A stretch of DNA of 9,863 nucleotides from Pseudonocardiales bacterium (GCA_013695005.1 JACDBJ010000385.1:1-9863); one strand, 5' to 3'; shown: positions 1 through 7,549, counted from the stretch's first letter. The notes: generated by a model from the sequence alone, not told the origin. Translations and numbers: made by a program.

Positions 1-626
1 CCCCGGGCCTCGCGCCGCTGGCGGCGGGTCGGCCGGTCGGAGTCGTCCGCGCCGTCAGAGCTGTCGGAGCCGTCCGAGCCCGGCAGCGCAAGCTGCTGGT
101 CGGCCGTGCCCGAGCCGCCGTCCTGGCGCTGCTTGATCGCGGCGATCAGGTCGCCCTTACGCAGGCCACCCGCGTCCGGGATCTTCAGCTCGTCCGCCAG
201 CGCACGCAGCTCGGCGAGCACCATGCCCGACAGGCCGGTACGGCGTCGGGGGGCCTCTCCGTTCGCTGCGGCCGCGGCGGCGGTTTCGGTCGCCGAAGTC
301 TCCGCAGGCGCGTCGGCCTCCGCCGCGGTTTCCGCGGTGGCCTCGGTGCTCAGGGCAGGGCTCAGCTCGCCGTTCGGCGCAGGGCTCGGCTCCGTCGCGG
401 TCTGCACCGCGCTGTCCTGGGGGGATGCCTCCTCGGCAGCCTCGACAGTGCTCACCGGTTCGGTGGCCGTGCCGGGGGTGCCGTGAGCGTCAGCCTGGTC
501 GGCGTTCGCCTCGTTGTCGGTCTTGCTCGCCTGTTCGGCGTCATCAGTCCAGCCAGAGCTGTCCGGCGTCGAGCCGGCGTCTGCTCCGGGATCCGTGTCG
601 GAGCTGATGAGGTTGGTTTCGCTCAC
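1..626 (-). CDS. rho: Transcription termination factor Rho, N-terminal part (runs off the left edge)
   Basis: This is the first 208 codons of Rho, the hexameric RNA helicase that terminates transcription; the RNA-binding and ATPase core lies beyond the window. The start is GTG at 626, preceded by a strong Shine-Dalgarno stretch (CAGGAAGGAA, 640-631) four bases upstream; no ATG serves better. Residues 1-126 are a low-complexity Ala/Glu/Thr/Ser-rich acidic stretch. Residues about 133-168 match the Rho_N helix-extended-helix domain (VLAELRALADELKIP, then GGLRKGDLIAAIKQ). After residue 170 comes a Gly/Ser/Asp-rich segment followed by a basic RRQRREAR patch. Long disordered N-terminal and insert regions are normal for actinobacterial Rho. 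Position directly after thrB agrees with mycobacterial gene order, which supports the call. The frame is open to the window edge. Confidence 0.93.
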   Translation of the reverse strand, partial: MSETNLISSDTDPGADAGSTPDSSGWTDDAEQASKTDNEANADQADAHGTPGTATEPVSTVEAAEEASPQDSAVQTATEPSPAPNGELSPALSTEATAETAAEADAPAETSATETAAAAAANGEAPRRRTGLSGMVLAELRALADELKIPDAGGLRKGDLIAAIKQRQDGGSGTADQQLALPGSDGSDSSDGADDSDRPTRRQRREAR

Positions 627-712
627 AAAATTCCTTCCTGACCAACCAGGGTGCCCGCCCTGATCAGCGGATGCGCCACCCGAACTTCGATGTCGGGCAG
701 CTTCGTCAATTC

Positions 713-764
713 GGGCGCTGAAAGGTCAGCCCCCGGTTGCGACGCGCAAGTGGACGGCTTCCAC
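713..764 (-). promoter_or_regulatory. Three adjacent hairpins in the rho leader
   Basis: Three inverted repeats lie almost end to end in the thrB-rho gap. 750-764 has 5-bp arms (gtgga/tccac) and a 5-nt loop. 737-749 has 5-bp arms (ttgcg/cgcaa) and a 3-nt loop. 713-734 has 9-nt arms with one mismatch (gggcgctga/tcagccccc) and a 4-nt loop. None is followed by a T-run on the minus strand, so a simple intrinsic terminator is unlikely. Rho synthesis is autoregulated through its leader in E. coli; a similar role here is inference. A 16-codon reading frame (ATG at 776, TGA at 728-726, reading MIKPVEAVHLRVATGG) spans the first two hairpins and enters the third, but has no convincing ribosome binding site. 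Confidence 0.4.
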
Positions 765-860
765 GGGCTTGATCATGTGTGTGGGCCACTCGCGCCGGAA
801 CGCAGGTTCTGAAGGGAATGGCACCACCCACGCTTGCCGCGTGGTCGCTGTGCGCCACCG

Positions 861-889
861 AGCCTAGTCCCATCCATGCGAGGCGGCAA
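861..889 (-). promoter_or_regulatory. Predicted rho promoter (-35 TTGCCG, -10 TAGGCT)
   Basis: On the minus strand, TTGCCG (889-884) and TAGGCT (866-861) are separated by exactly 17 bases, a good fit to a housekeeping-sigma promoter in actinobacteria. It lies in the gap just after the thrB stop, so rho can be transcribed independently of the threonine genes. The predicted start near 854 would give a leader of about 225-230 nt before the rho GTG. This is based on pattern only. Confidence 0.55.
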
Positions 890-900
890 CACGCCCCTCC

Positions 901-1812
901 CTAACCGTCATCCCCGCTCACCTGCACGCCCGCCGTATCGACCGGCATGGGGCAGACTGTGAACGCCTCGTTCACCAGATCGCCCGGTACCTGGTCCGGC
1001 GGTGTGCCGGCTGTCAGCACGGCGAGCACGCTCGGGCCCGCTCCGGAGATCGTCGCGGGGATTCCGCCGGCACGCAGTGCGTCGACCAGCTCGGCGGACC
1101 GCGGGTAGGCGGGACGCCGATAGCCCTGGTGCAACCGATCTTCGGTTGCGTTCATGAGCAGCTCCGGTCGTGCGGTGAACGCGTGGACGGCCAGTGCGGT
1201 GCGGCTGCCGGTGAAGGCTGCGTCAGCCAGGGGTACCTGGTCGGGAAGCAGTCCGCGGGTCGTCTTGGTGGAGGACCTCGCAGTGGCCACCAGCAGCACA
1301 GGACGCAAGCTGGGATGCGCGTCGATCCGTACAGCGTCGTAGCGTTCGCCGCTATTCCAGGCGATCACGAAACCGCCGAGCAGGCTCGCCGCCGCATTGT
1401 CGGCGTGACCCTCCATCGACGCTGTGACCTGCAATAACGCCGCCGTTTCGGCCTCCAGGTCGCGGCCCGCGAGCGCTGCCGCAGCCGCCGCACCGGCCAC
1501 CGCCGCGGCGGCCGAGGAGCCAAGCCCGCGCGAGTGCGGGATGGCGTTGCGGCACCGCAACCGAAGCCCGGGCGGTTGCCGCTCGCCGAGTGCGTCGAAG
1601 CTCGCCCGCAGGCTGCGCACGACGAGATGGCTCTCGTCGCGCGGTACCCACTCGGCCCCAGCGCCGTCGACCTCGACCACAAGGCCGTCGTCCGTGACGG
1701 CGACCTCGACCTCGTCGTAGCAGCCGAGCGCGAGACCCAGCGAGTCGAAGCCCGGGCCGAGGTTGGCCGAGGACGCGGGCACGCGCACCCGCACCTCTCG
1801 GGACCGGCTCAC
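901..1812 (-). CDS. thrB: Homoserine kinase
   Basis: ThrB phosphorylates L-homoserine with ATP to O-phosphohomoserine, the substrate of the adjacent ThrC, in the cytoplasm. The 303-residue protein is of usual length for the family and has all three GHMP-kinase motifs: PASSANLGPGFDSLG (residues 12-26), the phosphate-binding loop IPHSRGLGSSAAA (91-103), and the C-terminal ISGAGPSVLA (255-264). EGHADN (134-139) is also typical of homoserine kinases. The start is GTG at 1812, with a weak GCAGG six bases upstream; no in-frame ATG lies between the thrC stop and this codon. The gene begins 30 bases after the thrC stop and is linked to it by two mini-ORFs, described separately. The stop TAG is at 903-901, and rho follows after 274 bases. 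Confidence 0.95.
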   Translation of the reverse strand: MSRSREVRVRVPASSANLGPGFDSLGLALGCYDEVEVAVTDDGLVVEVDGAGAEWVPRDESHLVVRSLRASFDALGERQPPGLRLRCRNAIPHSRGLGSSAAAAVAGAAAAAALAGRDLEAETAALLQVTASMEGHADNAAASLLGGFVIAWNSGERYDAVRIDAHPSLRPVLLVATARSSTKTTRGLLPDQVPLADAAFTGSRTALAVHAFTARPELLMNATEDRLHQGYRRPAYPRSAELVDALRAGGIPATISGAGPSVLAVLTAGTPPDQVPGDLVNEAFTVCPMPVDTAGVQVSGDDG

Positions 1813-1846
1813 GACGGGCCTGCGCTCATGACGAGCCCGGCCTCAT
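1809..1846 (-). promoter_or_regulatory. thrC-thrB stop/start relay through two six-codon mini-ORFs
   Basis: The thrC stop TGA (1845-1843) overlaps an ATG at 1846 (ATGA). That ATG opens MRPGSS and stops at TGA 1828-1826, which overlaps an ATG at 1829 (ATGA). The second frame reads MSAGPS and stops at TGA 1811-1809, which overlaps the thrB GTG at 1812 (GTGA). A ribosome ending thrC could in principle reach thrB by repeated termination-reinitiation, with no backtrack longer than one base. The sequence is certain; the function is inference. thrB also has its own weak Shine-Dalgarno (1823-1819). Confidence 0.35.
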
Positions 1847-2934
1847 GACAGCCCAAGCGCCGAGGCCACCGCGAGCGGGTCGATCGGGACGACAGTCGGC
1901 TCGGGCGCGTCCAGCAACGCAGTGCCCGGATCCTTGAGGCCGTGGCCGGTCAGCGTGCACACCACCAGCGAGCCGGCCGCCAGCGCGCCGCTCGCGGCCA
2001 CCTGCAGAAGGCCGGCCACGCTGGCCGCCGACGCCGGCTCGACGAACACCGCCTCACGCGCCGCGAGCATCCGGTACGCCGCCAGGATCTCGGTGTCGGT
2101 GACCGCCGCGATCAGCCCGTTGGACTCGTCGCGGGCGGCGATCGCGCCGTCCCAGGACGCCGGTGCGCCGATCCGGATGGCGGTGGCGATCGTCTCCGGG
2201 TGCGAGACAGGCGCACCGTGCACCAGCGGCGCCGCCCCGGCGGCCTGGAACCCGAACATCCGCGGCAGCGTCGAGATGACTTGCTCGTGGTGGTAACGCC
2301 GGTAGCCGATCCAGTACGCGGTGATGTTGCCGGCATTGCCCACCGGGAGGCAGTGCACGTCCGGCGCACGCCCGAGCGCGTCGCAGACCTCGTATGAGGC
2401 GCTGGCCTGGCCGTGGATGCGCGACGGGTTGACCGAGTTGACCAGTGCCGCAACCGGGTAGTCGGCCGAGGTCTTGCGGGCCAGCTCGAGGCAGTCGTCG
2501 AAGTTGCCGTCGATCTGCAGGATGCGCGCGCCGTGCGCGACGGCCTGGGCGAGCTTGCCCAGCGCGATCTTGCCCTGCGGCACGAGCACCGCGCAGGTCA
2601 TGCCGGCGCGCGCGGCGTAGGCGGCGGCCGAGGCGGCGGTGTTGCCGGTGGATGCACACAGCACGCCCTTGTTGCCGGCGGCCAGCGCGGTGGTCACCGC
2701 AACCGTCATCCCGCGGTCCTTGAACGACCCGGTCGGGTTGGAGCCGTCGACCTTGAGGTAGACCTCGCAGCCGGTCAGCTCGCTGACGTGCGGCGCTGGC
2801 AGCAGCGGGGTCCCGCCCTCGCCGAGGGTGACCACGGTCCAGTCCGGCTGCACGGGCATCCGGCTCCGGTAGGCCTCGATCACCCCCGGCCACCGCTGCG
2901 GGGCAGTGCCCCGCTCCGTGGTGGCGGCTCTCAT
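1843..2934 (-). CDS. thrC: Threonine synthase
   Basis: ThrC converts O-phosphohomoserine and water to threonine and phosphate, the last step of the pathway. The 363-residue protein is a PLP-dependent fold-type II enzyme of the short threonine synthase class found in actinobacteria. The Schiff-base lysine is K72 in SNPTGSFKDRGM. STGNTAAS (95-102) and the glycine-rich PVGNAGN (197-203) are phosphate/cofactor-binding loops. Near the C terminus, TLTGHGLKDP is another family signature. The ATG at 2934 overlaps the hom stop by four bases (ATGA), which decides the start and implies translational coupling. The first about 15 residues are poorly conserved-looking; the family-like sequence begins around WPGVIEAYRSRMP. 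It is the middle gene of hom-thrC-thrB. Confidence 0.96.
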   Translation of the reverse strand: MRAATTERGTAPQRWPGVIEAYRSRMPVQPDWTVVTLGEGGTPLLPAPHVSELTGCEVYLKVDGSNPTGSFKDRGMTVAVTTALAAGNKGVLCASTGNTAASAAAYAARAGMTCAVLVPQGKIALGKLAQAVAHGARILQIDGNFDDCLELARKTSADYPVAALVNSVNPSRIHGQASASYEVCDALGRAPDVHCLPVGNAGNITAYWIGYRRYHHEQVISTLPRMFGFQAAGAAPLVHGAPVSHPETIATAIRIGAPASWDGAIAARDESNGLIAAVTDTEILAAYRMLAAREAVFVEPASAASVAGLLQVAASGALAAGSLVVCTLTGHGLKDPGTALLDAPEPTVVPIDPLAVASALGLS

Positions 2935-4271
2935 CCGGCCACCCCGAGGGCGCTGACGGTTCGGCCGAGGTCCTCGACGCGCAGCACGCTGTCGATGCCG
3001 CGGACGATGTCGAGCTCGGCAAGGTCTTCCACGGTGGCCGCGAGCGCCGCGTCCGGAGCCCGGTGCGTGACGATGATCAGCCGCGCGTCGCCGGCCGCCG
3101 CGCCGTCACCCTGCTGGCGGACCGCCGCGATGCTGACCCCGTGCCCGGCGAACTGGCCGGCGATGGTGGCGAGCACGCCCGCACGGTCGGCCACCTCGAG
3201 GCTGATGTGGTAGCGCGTCGGAGTCTCGCCCATCGGCTGGATCGGCAGGCTGGCGTAGGCGGACTCGCGCGGGCCGCGGCCGCCGGCCACCCGGTTGCGG
3301 GCCACCGCGACGAGGTCGCCGAGCACCGCGCTGGCCGTCGGCGCCCCACCGGCACCCTGGCCGTAGAACATGAGCTGACCAGCGGCTTCGGCTTCCACGA
3401 AGACCGCGTTGAACGCGCCGTCGACCGCGGCGAGGGGGTGGCTGCGCGGGATCATCGCCGGGTAGACCCGTGCTGACACGGCGTCGGGCACACCGGGGCG
3501 GCCGTCGGGAATCTGCTCGCAGATGGCCAGCAGCTTGATCGTGCAGCCGAGCGTCGCGGCAGCCGCCATGTCGCGCGAGGTCACGCTTCTGATGCCCTCG
3601 CAGTGCACGTCGCTCGCGCGCACCCGGGTGTGGAAGGCGAGCGAGGCGAGGATCGCGGCCTTGGACGCGGCGTCGTAGCCGTCGACGTCGGCGCCGGGGT
3701 CGGCCTCGGCGTAGCCCAGCCGGGTCGCCTCCTCCAGCGCGTCGCCGTACCCGGCGCCCGAGGAGTCCATCGCGGACAGGATGAAGTTGGTCGTGCCGTT
3801 GACGATGCCGGAGACGCGGGTGATCCGGTCGCCGGCCATCGACTCCCGCAGCGGGCGCAGCAGCGGGATCGCGCCGCCGACGGCGGCCTCGAAGTAGAGG
3901 TCGGCGCCGGACGCGTCGGCGGCTTCGGCGAGCGTGCCGCCGTCCTCGGCGAGCAGTGTCTTGTTCGCGGTGACGACCGAGCGGCCGGTCTTCAGCGCGT
4001 CGAGCAGCAGGCTGCGGGCGGGTTCGATCCCACCGATCACCTCGACGACGACGTCGACGTCGTCGCGGACGACGAGCCCGGCGACGTCGGTGGTGAGCAG
4101 CCCGGGGCGCAGGTCGGCGTGCTTGTGTGGCCGGCGGACAGCGACCCCGACCAGCTCGACCGGCGCACCGACCCTGGCGGCCAGCTCGTCGGCCTGCTCG
4201 TCGATCAGCCGCACGACCTGCCGGCCGACCGTGCCGCAGCCCAGCAACGCCACCCGCACCGACTTGGTCAT
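2931..4271 (-). CDS. hom: Homoserine dehydrogenase
   Basis: The enzyme reduces aspartate semialdehyde to homoserine with NAD(P)H, at the branch point leading to threonine, isoleucine and methionine. From the ATG at 4271 it has 446 residues, close to the mycobacterial enzyme. The Rossmann motif is GCGTVG (residues 11-16). TANKTLL (101-107) and the catalytic-domain signature EADPGADVDGYDAASK (189-204) follow. Residues about 354-430 form an ACT domain (YHISLEVADRAGVLATIAGQ onward), which in this family binds threonine for feedback control. An upstream in-frame ATG at 4334 would add 21 Gly/Arg/His-rich residues and lie inside the 4315-4377 inverted repeat, so I reject it. The 4271 start has only a weak GGGGTGG-type ribosome site. 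The gene follows lysA by 136 bases and overlaps thrC by 4. Confidence 0.95.
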   Translation of the reverse strand: MTKSVRVALLGCGTVGRQVVRLIDEQADELAARVGAPVELVGVAVRRPHKHADLRPGLLTTDVAGLVVRDDVDVVVEVIGGIEPARSLLLDALKTGRSVVTANKTLLAEDGGTLAEAADASGADLYFEAAVGGAIPLLRPLRESMAGDRITRVSGIVNGTTNFILSAMDSSGAGYGDALEEATRLGYAEADPGADVDGYDAASKAAILASLAFHTRVRASDVHCEGIRSVTSRDMAAAATLGCTIKLLAICEQIPDGRPGVPDAVSARVYPAMIPRSHPLAAVDGAFNAVFVEAEAAGQLMFYGQGAGGAPTASAVLGDLVAVARNRVAGGRGPRESAYASLPIQPMGETPTRYHISLEVADRAGVLATIAGQFAGHGVSIAAVRQQGDGAAAGDARLIIVTHRAPDAALAATVEDLAELDIVRGIDSVLRVEDLGRTVSALGVAG

Positions 4272-4314
4272 GCCGCAGCCACCCCGTCGGTCAAACCCGC
4301 CACCGTCACGCCCA

Positions 4315-4377
4315 TGATCGCCGTGAGTGGACATCCAGCCGGGCCCAGCGCGGTCAGACGTCCACTCGTGGCGATCA
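4315..4377. repeat. 18-bp imperfect inverted repeat between lysA and hom
   Basis: The left arm TGATCGCCGTGAGTGGAC (4315-4332) and right arm GTCCACTCGTGGCGATCA (4360-4377) are complementary at 16 of 18 positions, around a 27-nt GC-rich loop. The two adjacent exceptions (4323/4369 and 4324/4368) would be G-U wobbles in plus-strand RNA but A-C mismatches in minus-strand RNA, the direction in which lysA and hom are read. There is no T-run. It could be a dispersed palindromic repeat, an RNA processing or stability element within the operon, or an attenuator. Together with the flanks it accounts for most of the 136-base lysA-hom gap, where I see no clear promoter. Confidence 0.75.
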
Positions 4378-4407
4378 CCCGGGGCCGGGCACAGCGGTCG
4401 CCGGGGC

Positions 4408-5850
4408 TCACGAGACTTCCAGGCGCAGCAGGTCGGCGTCGCTCTCCCGGCGTAGCAGCACCCGGGCCGCGCCGTTGCGCACCGCCACCACGGCGGGCCG
4501 CGGCAGCCGGTTGTACGAGCTGGCCATCGAGTAGCAGTAGGCGCCCGTCGCCGCGACGGCGAGCAGGTCGCCCGGCGCGAGGTCGGCGGACAGCCAGCAG
4601 TCGCGCACCACGACGTCGCCGGACTCGCAGTGCTTGCCCACCACCCGGGACAGGGCCGCCGGCACCGCGCCCTCCGCGGAGCCGCGGGAGACCACCCGGC
4701 AGTCGTAGTCGGCCTCGTAGAGCGCCGTACGGATGTTGTCGCTCATCCCGCCGTCCACGCTGACGTAGCGCCGCGACACCTCACCGCCCAGCGGCACGTC
4801 CTTGATCGTCCCGACCGAGTACAGCGTCACGGTGCCGGGTCCGACGATCGCCCGCCCAGGCTCGACGATGATCCGCGGCGTGTCCAGCCCGGCGGCCTGG
4901 CACTCGCGGTCGACGATGTCGCGGAGCTGGCCGGCGAGCTCGCCGATCGGCGGGGCGACGTCCGCCGGCAGGTACGCGATGCCGAGGCCCCCGCCGAGGT
5001 CCAACGTGGTCAGCGCGTCCAGCGCGTCGACGCCGTGCTCCTTGTGCAGCTCACCGAGCAGCCGCACCACCCGGTGCGCGGCCACCTCAAACCCGTCGGC
5101 GTCGTAGATCTGGCTGCCGATGTGGCTGTGCAGCCCGACCAGCGACAGCCCGTCGGACTTGAGCACCCGACGGACGGCCTCCGCCGCGTCGTTGCCCCCG
5201 AGGCCGCCGTTGATCGAGAAACCGAACTTCTGGTCCTCGTGCGCGGTGGCCATGAACTCGTGGGTGTGCGCCTCGACGCCGACCGTCGCGCGCACCATCA
5301 CGTTCTGCACCACGCCGCGTTCGCGGGCGAGGTGGTCCAACCGGGCGATCTCGTAGAACGAGTCGAGCACGATGGTGCCGACGCCGGCCTCCAGCGCGGC
5401 GGCCAGCTCCACGGCGGACTTGTTGTTGCCGTGGAAGGCGATGTGCTCGGCCTGGAACCCAGCGGCCAGTGCCACCGTCAGCTCGCCCCCGCTGCAGACG
5501 TCCAGGCTCAGACCCTCCTCGGCGAGCCACCGTGCGACCTCGGTGCAGAGGAACGCCTTGGCTGCGTAGTGCACGTTCGACGGCTCACCGAAGGCGGCGG
5601 CGAACTCGCGGCAGCGGGCGCGGAAGTCGGCCTCGTCCAGCACGAACAGCGGCGAGCCGTGGGTCTCGGCCAGAGTGCAGACGTCGACGCCGGCGAGCTC
5701 GACCATGCCGTCCGCCCGGCGCACCGCGTTGCGCGGCCAGACGTGCGGCGCGAGCGCGTCGAGCTGCGCGGCCGAGGTCGGTCGGGCCACCGCCGTCTCG
5801 GCCTGAGCCCGGACGCCGGCGTGCATCTGGCCAGCCGGATGCGCCCTCAC
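4408..5850 (-). CDS. lysA: Diaminopimelate decarboxylase
   Basis: LysA decarboxylates meso-diaminopimelate to L-lysine, the final step of lysine synthesis. It is a PLP-dependent alanine-racemase-fold (group IV) decarboxylase. The PLP lysine is K98 in HYAAKAF. HSHIGSQ (241-247), LGGGLG (285-290), EPGR (330-333), the second-subunit active-site CESGD (408-412) and GAYCYSMASSYN (436-447) are all present. The GTG at 5850 overlaps the argS stop by four bases (GTGA), giving 480 residues. This is about 30 longer than mycobacterial LysA, whose homology begins near LAPHVWPRN (33-41). An ATG at 5826 (codon 9) is an alternative start. The argS-lysA pairing is also an operon in Corynebacterium glutamicum. 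It ends 136 bases before hom. Confidence 0.95.
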   Translation of the reverse strand: MRAHPAGQMHAGVRAQAETAVARPTSAAQLDALAPHVWPRNAVRRADGMVELAGVDVCTLAETHGSPLFVLDEADFRARCREFAAAFGEPSNVHYAAKAFLCTEVARWLAEEGLSLDVCSGGELTVALAAGFQAEHIAFHGNNKSAVELAAALEAGVGTIVLDSFYEIARLDHLARERGVVQNVMVRATVGVEAHTHEFMATAHEDQKFGFSINGGLGGNDAAEAVRRVLKSDGLSLVGLHSHIGSQIYDADGFEVAAHRVVRLLGELHKEHGVDALDALTTLDLGGGLGIAYLPADVAPPIGELAGQLRDIVDRECQAAGLDTPRIIVEPGRAIVGPGTVTLYSVGTIKDVPLGGEVSRRYVSVDGGMSDNIRTALYEADYDCRVVSRGSAEGAVPAALSRVVGKHCESGDVVVRDCWLSADLAPGDLLAVAATGAYCYSMASSYNRLPRPAVVAVRNGAARVLLRRESDADLLRLEVS

Positions 5851-7496
5851 ATGCGCTCCGGCGCGTCGATGCCCAGCAGGCCGAGCCCGTTGGCCAGCAC
5901 CTGCTGGGTCGCCGAGCAGAGCGCGAGCCGGGCGGCGTGCAGCGGGCCGGGCTGCCCGTCGCCGATCGGCAGCACCCGGCAGGAGTCGTAGAAGCGGTGG
6001 TACGCCCCGGCGAGCCCCTCGAGGTAGCGGGCCACCCGGTGCGGCTCGCGCAGCTCGGCGGCCGAGCGCAGCACCCGGCCGAACTCGCCGAGCGTCCGGA
6101 TCAGCTCGCCCTCGCGTGGGTGGGTCAGCAGGCCGTAGTCCGTGCCGGGCTCGATGCCCAGGTCAGCGGCGTTGCGGCGCAGCGAAGCGAGACGGGCATG
6201 TGCGTACTGCACGTAGAAGACGGGGTTGTCGTTCGTGCGCCGCGACCAGACGTCGAGGTCGATGTCCAGCGTCGCATCCACGGTGGAGCGGATCATCGCG
6301 TAGCGGCCGGCGTCCACCCCGACGGCCTCGACCAGGTCGTCGAGCGTGATCACGGTTCCGGCCCGCTTGGACATCTTCAGCGGCTCGCCGTTGCGCACCA
6401 GGTTGACCAGCTGGCCGATCAGCACCTCGACGGTGTTCGGGTCGTCGCCGAATGCCGCGGCGGCGGCGCGCAGCCGGGTGATGTAGCCGTGGTGGTCGGA
6501 GCCGAGCATATAGATCAGCAGGTCGAAGCCACGGGCCCGCTTGTTCAGGTAGTAGCCGAGGTCGGCGGCGATGTAGGCCGGGCTGCCGTCGGACTTGATC
6601 ACCACCCGGTCCTTGTCGTCGCCGAGCTCGCTGGAACGCAGCCACCACGCGCCGTCGCGCTCGTAGAGGTGGCCGGAGTCGCGCAGCCGGGAGATCGCAG
6701 CGTCGACCGCGCCGGAGTCGTGCAGCTCCCGCTCGTGGAGGAAGACGTCGAAGTCGGTGCGGAAGGCGTGCAGGCTGCGCTTGATCTCGTCGAACATCAG
6801 CCCGACGCCGGTCCGGCGGAAGGTCTCGTCGCGCTCGTCGGGCGGGAGCGTCAGGACGTCCGGCTCCTGCTGGAGGACGGTGGCGGCGACATCGCCGATG
6901 TACGCGCCGCCGTAGCCGTCTGGCGGGGTCGGTTCCCCTTGCGCGGCGGCGACCAGCGAGGCGACGAAGCGATCGATCTGGGCGCCAGCGTCGTTGAAGT
7001 AGTACTCACGGGTGACCTTCGCGCCCTGCGCGGCGAGGATCCGGCCGAGCGCGTCGCCGACCGCGGCCCACCGGGTATGGCCGAGGTGGATCGGGCCGGT
7101 CGGGTTGGCCGAGACGAACTCCAGGTTGACGCTGCGACCGGCCATCTCGGCGCCGGCGCCGTAGGACTCCCCCGCGGTCAGGACGTCGCCGACGATGGCG
7201 CCCTGGGCGTCGGCCGCGAGCCGCACGTTGACGAAGCCGGGGCCGGCGACCTCGGCGGCGTCGATCCCGGGGCTGCCGGCGAGACCCTCGGCGAGCCAGC
7301 CGGCGAGGTCGCGCGGCGGGATGCCCGCGGCCTTGGCGAGCTGCAGGGCGAGGTTGGTGGCGTAGTCACCGTGCTCTGGATTGCGCGGTCGCTCGACCGT
7401 GACCTCGGCCGGCAGCACCTCGGTGTCGAGGTCGTGGCTGCGCAGCACGTCGAGGGCGACGGCGTGCACGAGATCGGCAAGAGCAGCGGGTGTCAC
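5847..7496 (-). CDS. argS: Arginyl-tRNA synthetase
   Basis: ArgS charges tRNA-Arg with arginine using ATP. From the GTG at 7496 it has 549 residues, essentially the length of mycobacterial ArgS. The N-terminal ArgRS (Add1) domain covers about residues 1-92. The class Ia signature is complete: ANPTGPIHLGHTR (130-142) contains the HIGH-like HLGH, and LKMSKRAGT (373-381) is the KMSKS-equivalent. The C-terminal anticodon-binding (DALR) domain runs from about 427 and ends in the typical Met (PERM). The reading frame stays open upstream to 7691, but that extension is not ArgS-like and crosses the divergent DUF3105 gene. A TAGACT box ends seven bases before the GTG, indicating a leaderless start. 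argS is the first gene of the operon and overlaps lysA by four bases. Confidence 0.95.
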   Translation of the reverse strand: MTPAALADLVHAVALDVLRSHDLDTEVLPAEVTVERPRNPEHGDYATNLALQLAKAAGIPPRDLAGWLAEGLAGSPGIDAAEVAGPGFVNVRLAADAQGAIVGDVLTAGESYGAGAEMAGRSVNLEFVSANPTGPIHLGHTRWAAVGDALGRILAAQGAKVTREYYFNDAGAQIDRFVASLVAAAQGEPTPPDGYGGAYIGDVAATVLQQEPDVLTLPPDERDETFRRTGVGLMFDEIKRSLHAFRTDFDVFLHERELHDSGAVDAAISRLRDSGHLYERDGAWWLRSSELGDDKDRVVIKSDGSPAYIAADLGYYLNKRARGFDLLIYMLGSDHHGYITRLRAAAAAFGDDPNTVEVLIGQLVNLVRNGEPLKMSKRAGTVITLDDLVEAVGVDAGRYAMIRSTVDATLDIDLDVWSRRTNDNPVFYVQYAHARLASLRRNAADLGIEPGTDYGLLTHPREGELIRTLGEFGRVLRSAAELREPHRVARYLEGLAGAYHRFYDSCRVLPIGDGQPGPLHAARLALCSATQQVLANGLGLLGIDAPERM

Positions 7497-7503
7497 CTGC
7501 CGA

Positions 7504-7509
7504 AGTCTA
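7504..7509 (-). promoter_or_regulatory. argS -10 box (TAGACT), leaderless arrangement
   Basis: On the minus strand TAGACT (7509-7504) is followed by seven bases and then the argS GTG (7496), so transcription should begin at or next to the start codon. Leaderless mRNAs of this layout are common in actinobacteria. There is no good Shine-Dalgarno and no TTGACA-like -35 at the expected position (about 7532-7527, CCCGGC). The layout leaves no room for a T-box or an attenuator. Confidence 0.5.
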
Positions 7510-7549
7510 GTGATCGGCGTCCGCCGGCCGGGCACTGCGGCGGCGCTCC

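Noticed and set aside
713..734. Hairpin after thrB as an intrinsic terminator
   Set aside because: The stem is strong but no T-run follows on the minus strand, and it lies over 160 bases after the thrB stop, within the predicted rho leader.
4272..4334. Longer hom start at ATG 4334
   Set aside because: The added 21 residues are Gly/Arg/His-rich and unlike the family, and would place the start inside the inverted repeat; the Rossmann fold begins right after 4271.
3603..4763. A 386-codon plus-strand open frame across hom and lysA
   Set aside because: It is antisense to conserved hom and lysA coding and low-complexity; it has no ribosome site or family resemblance.
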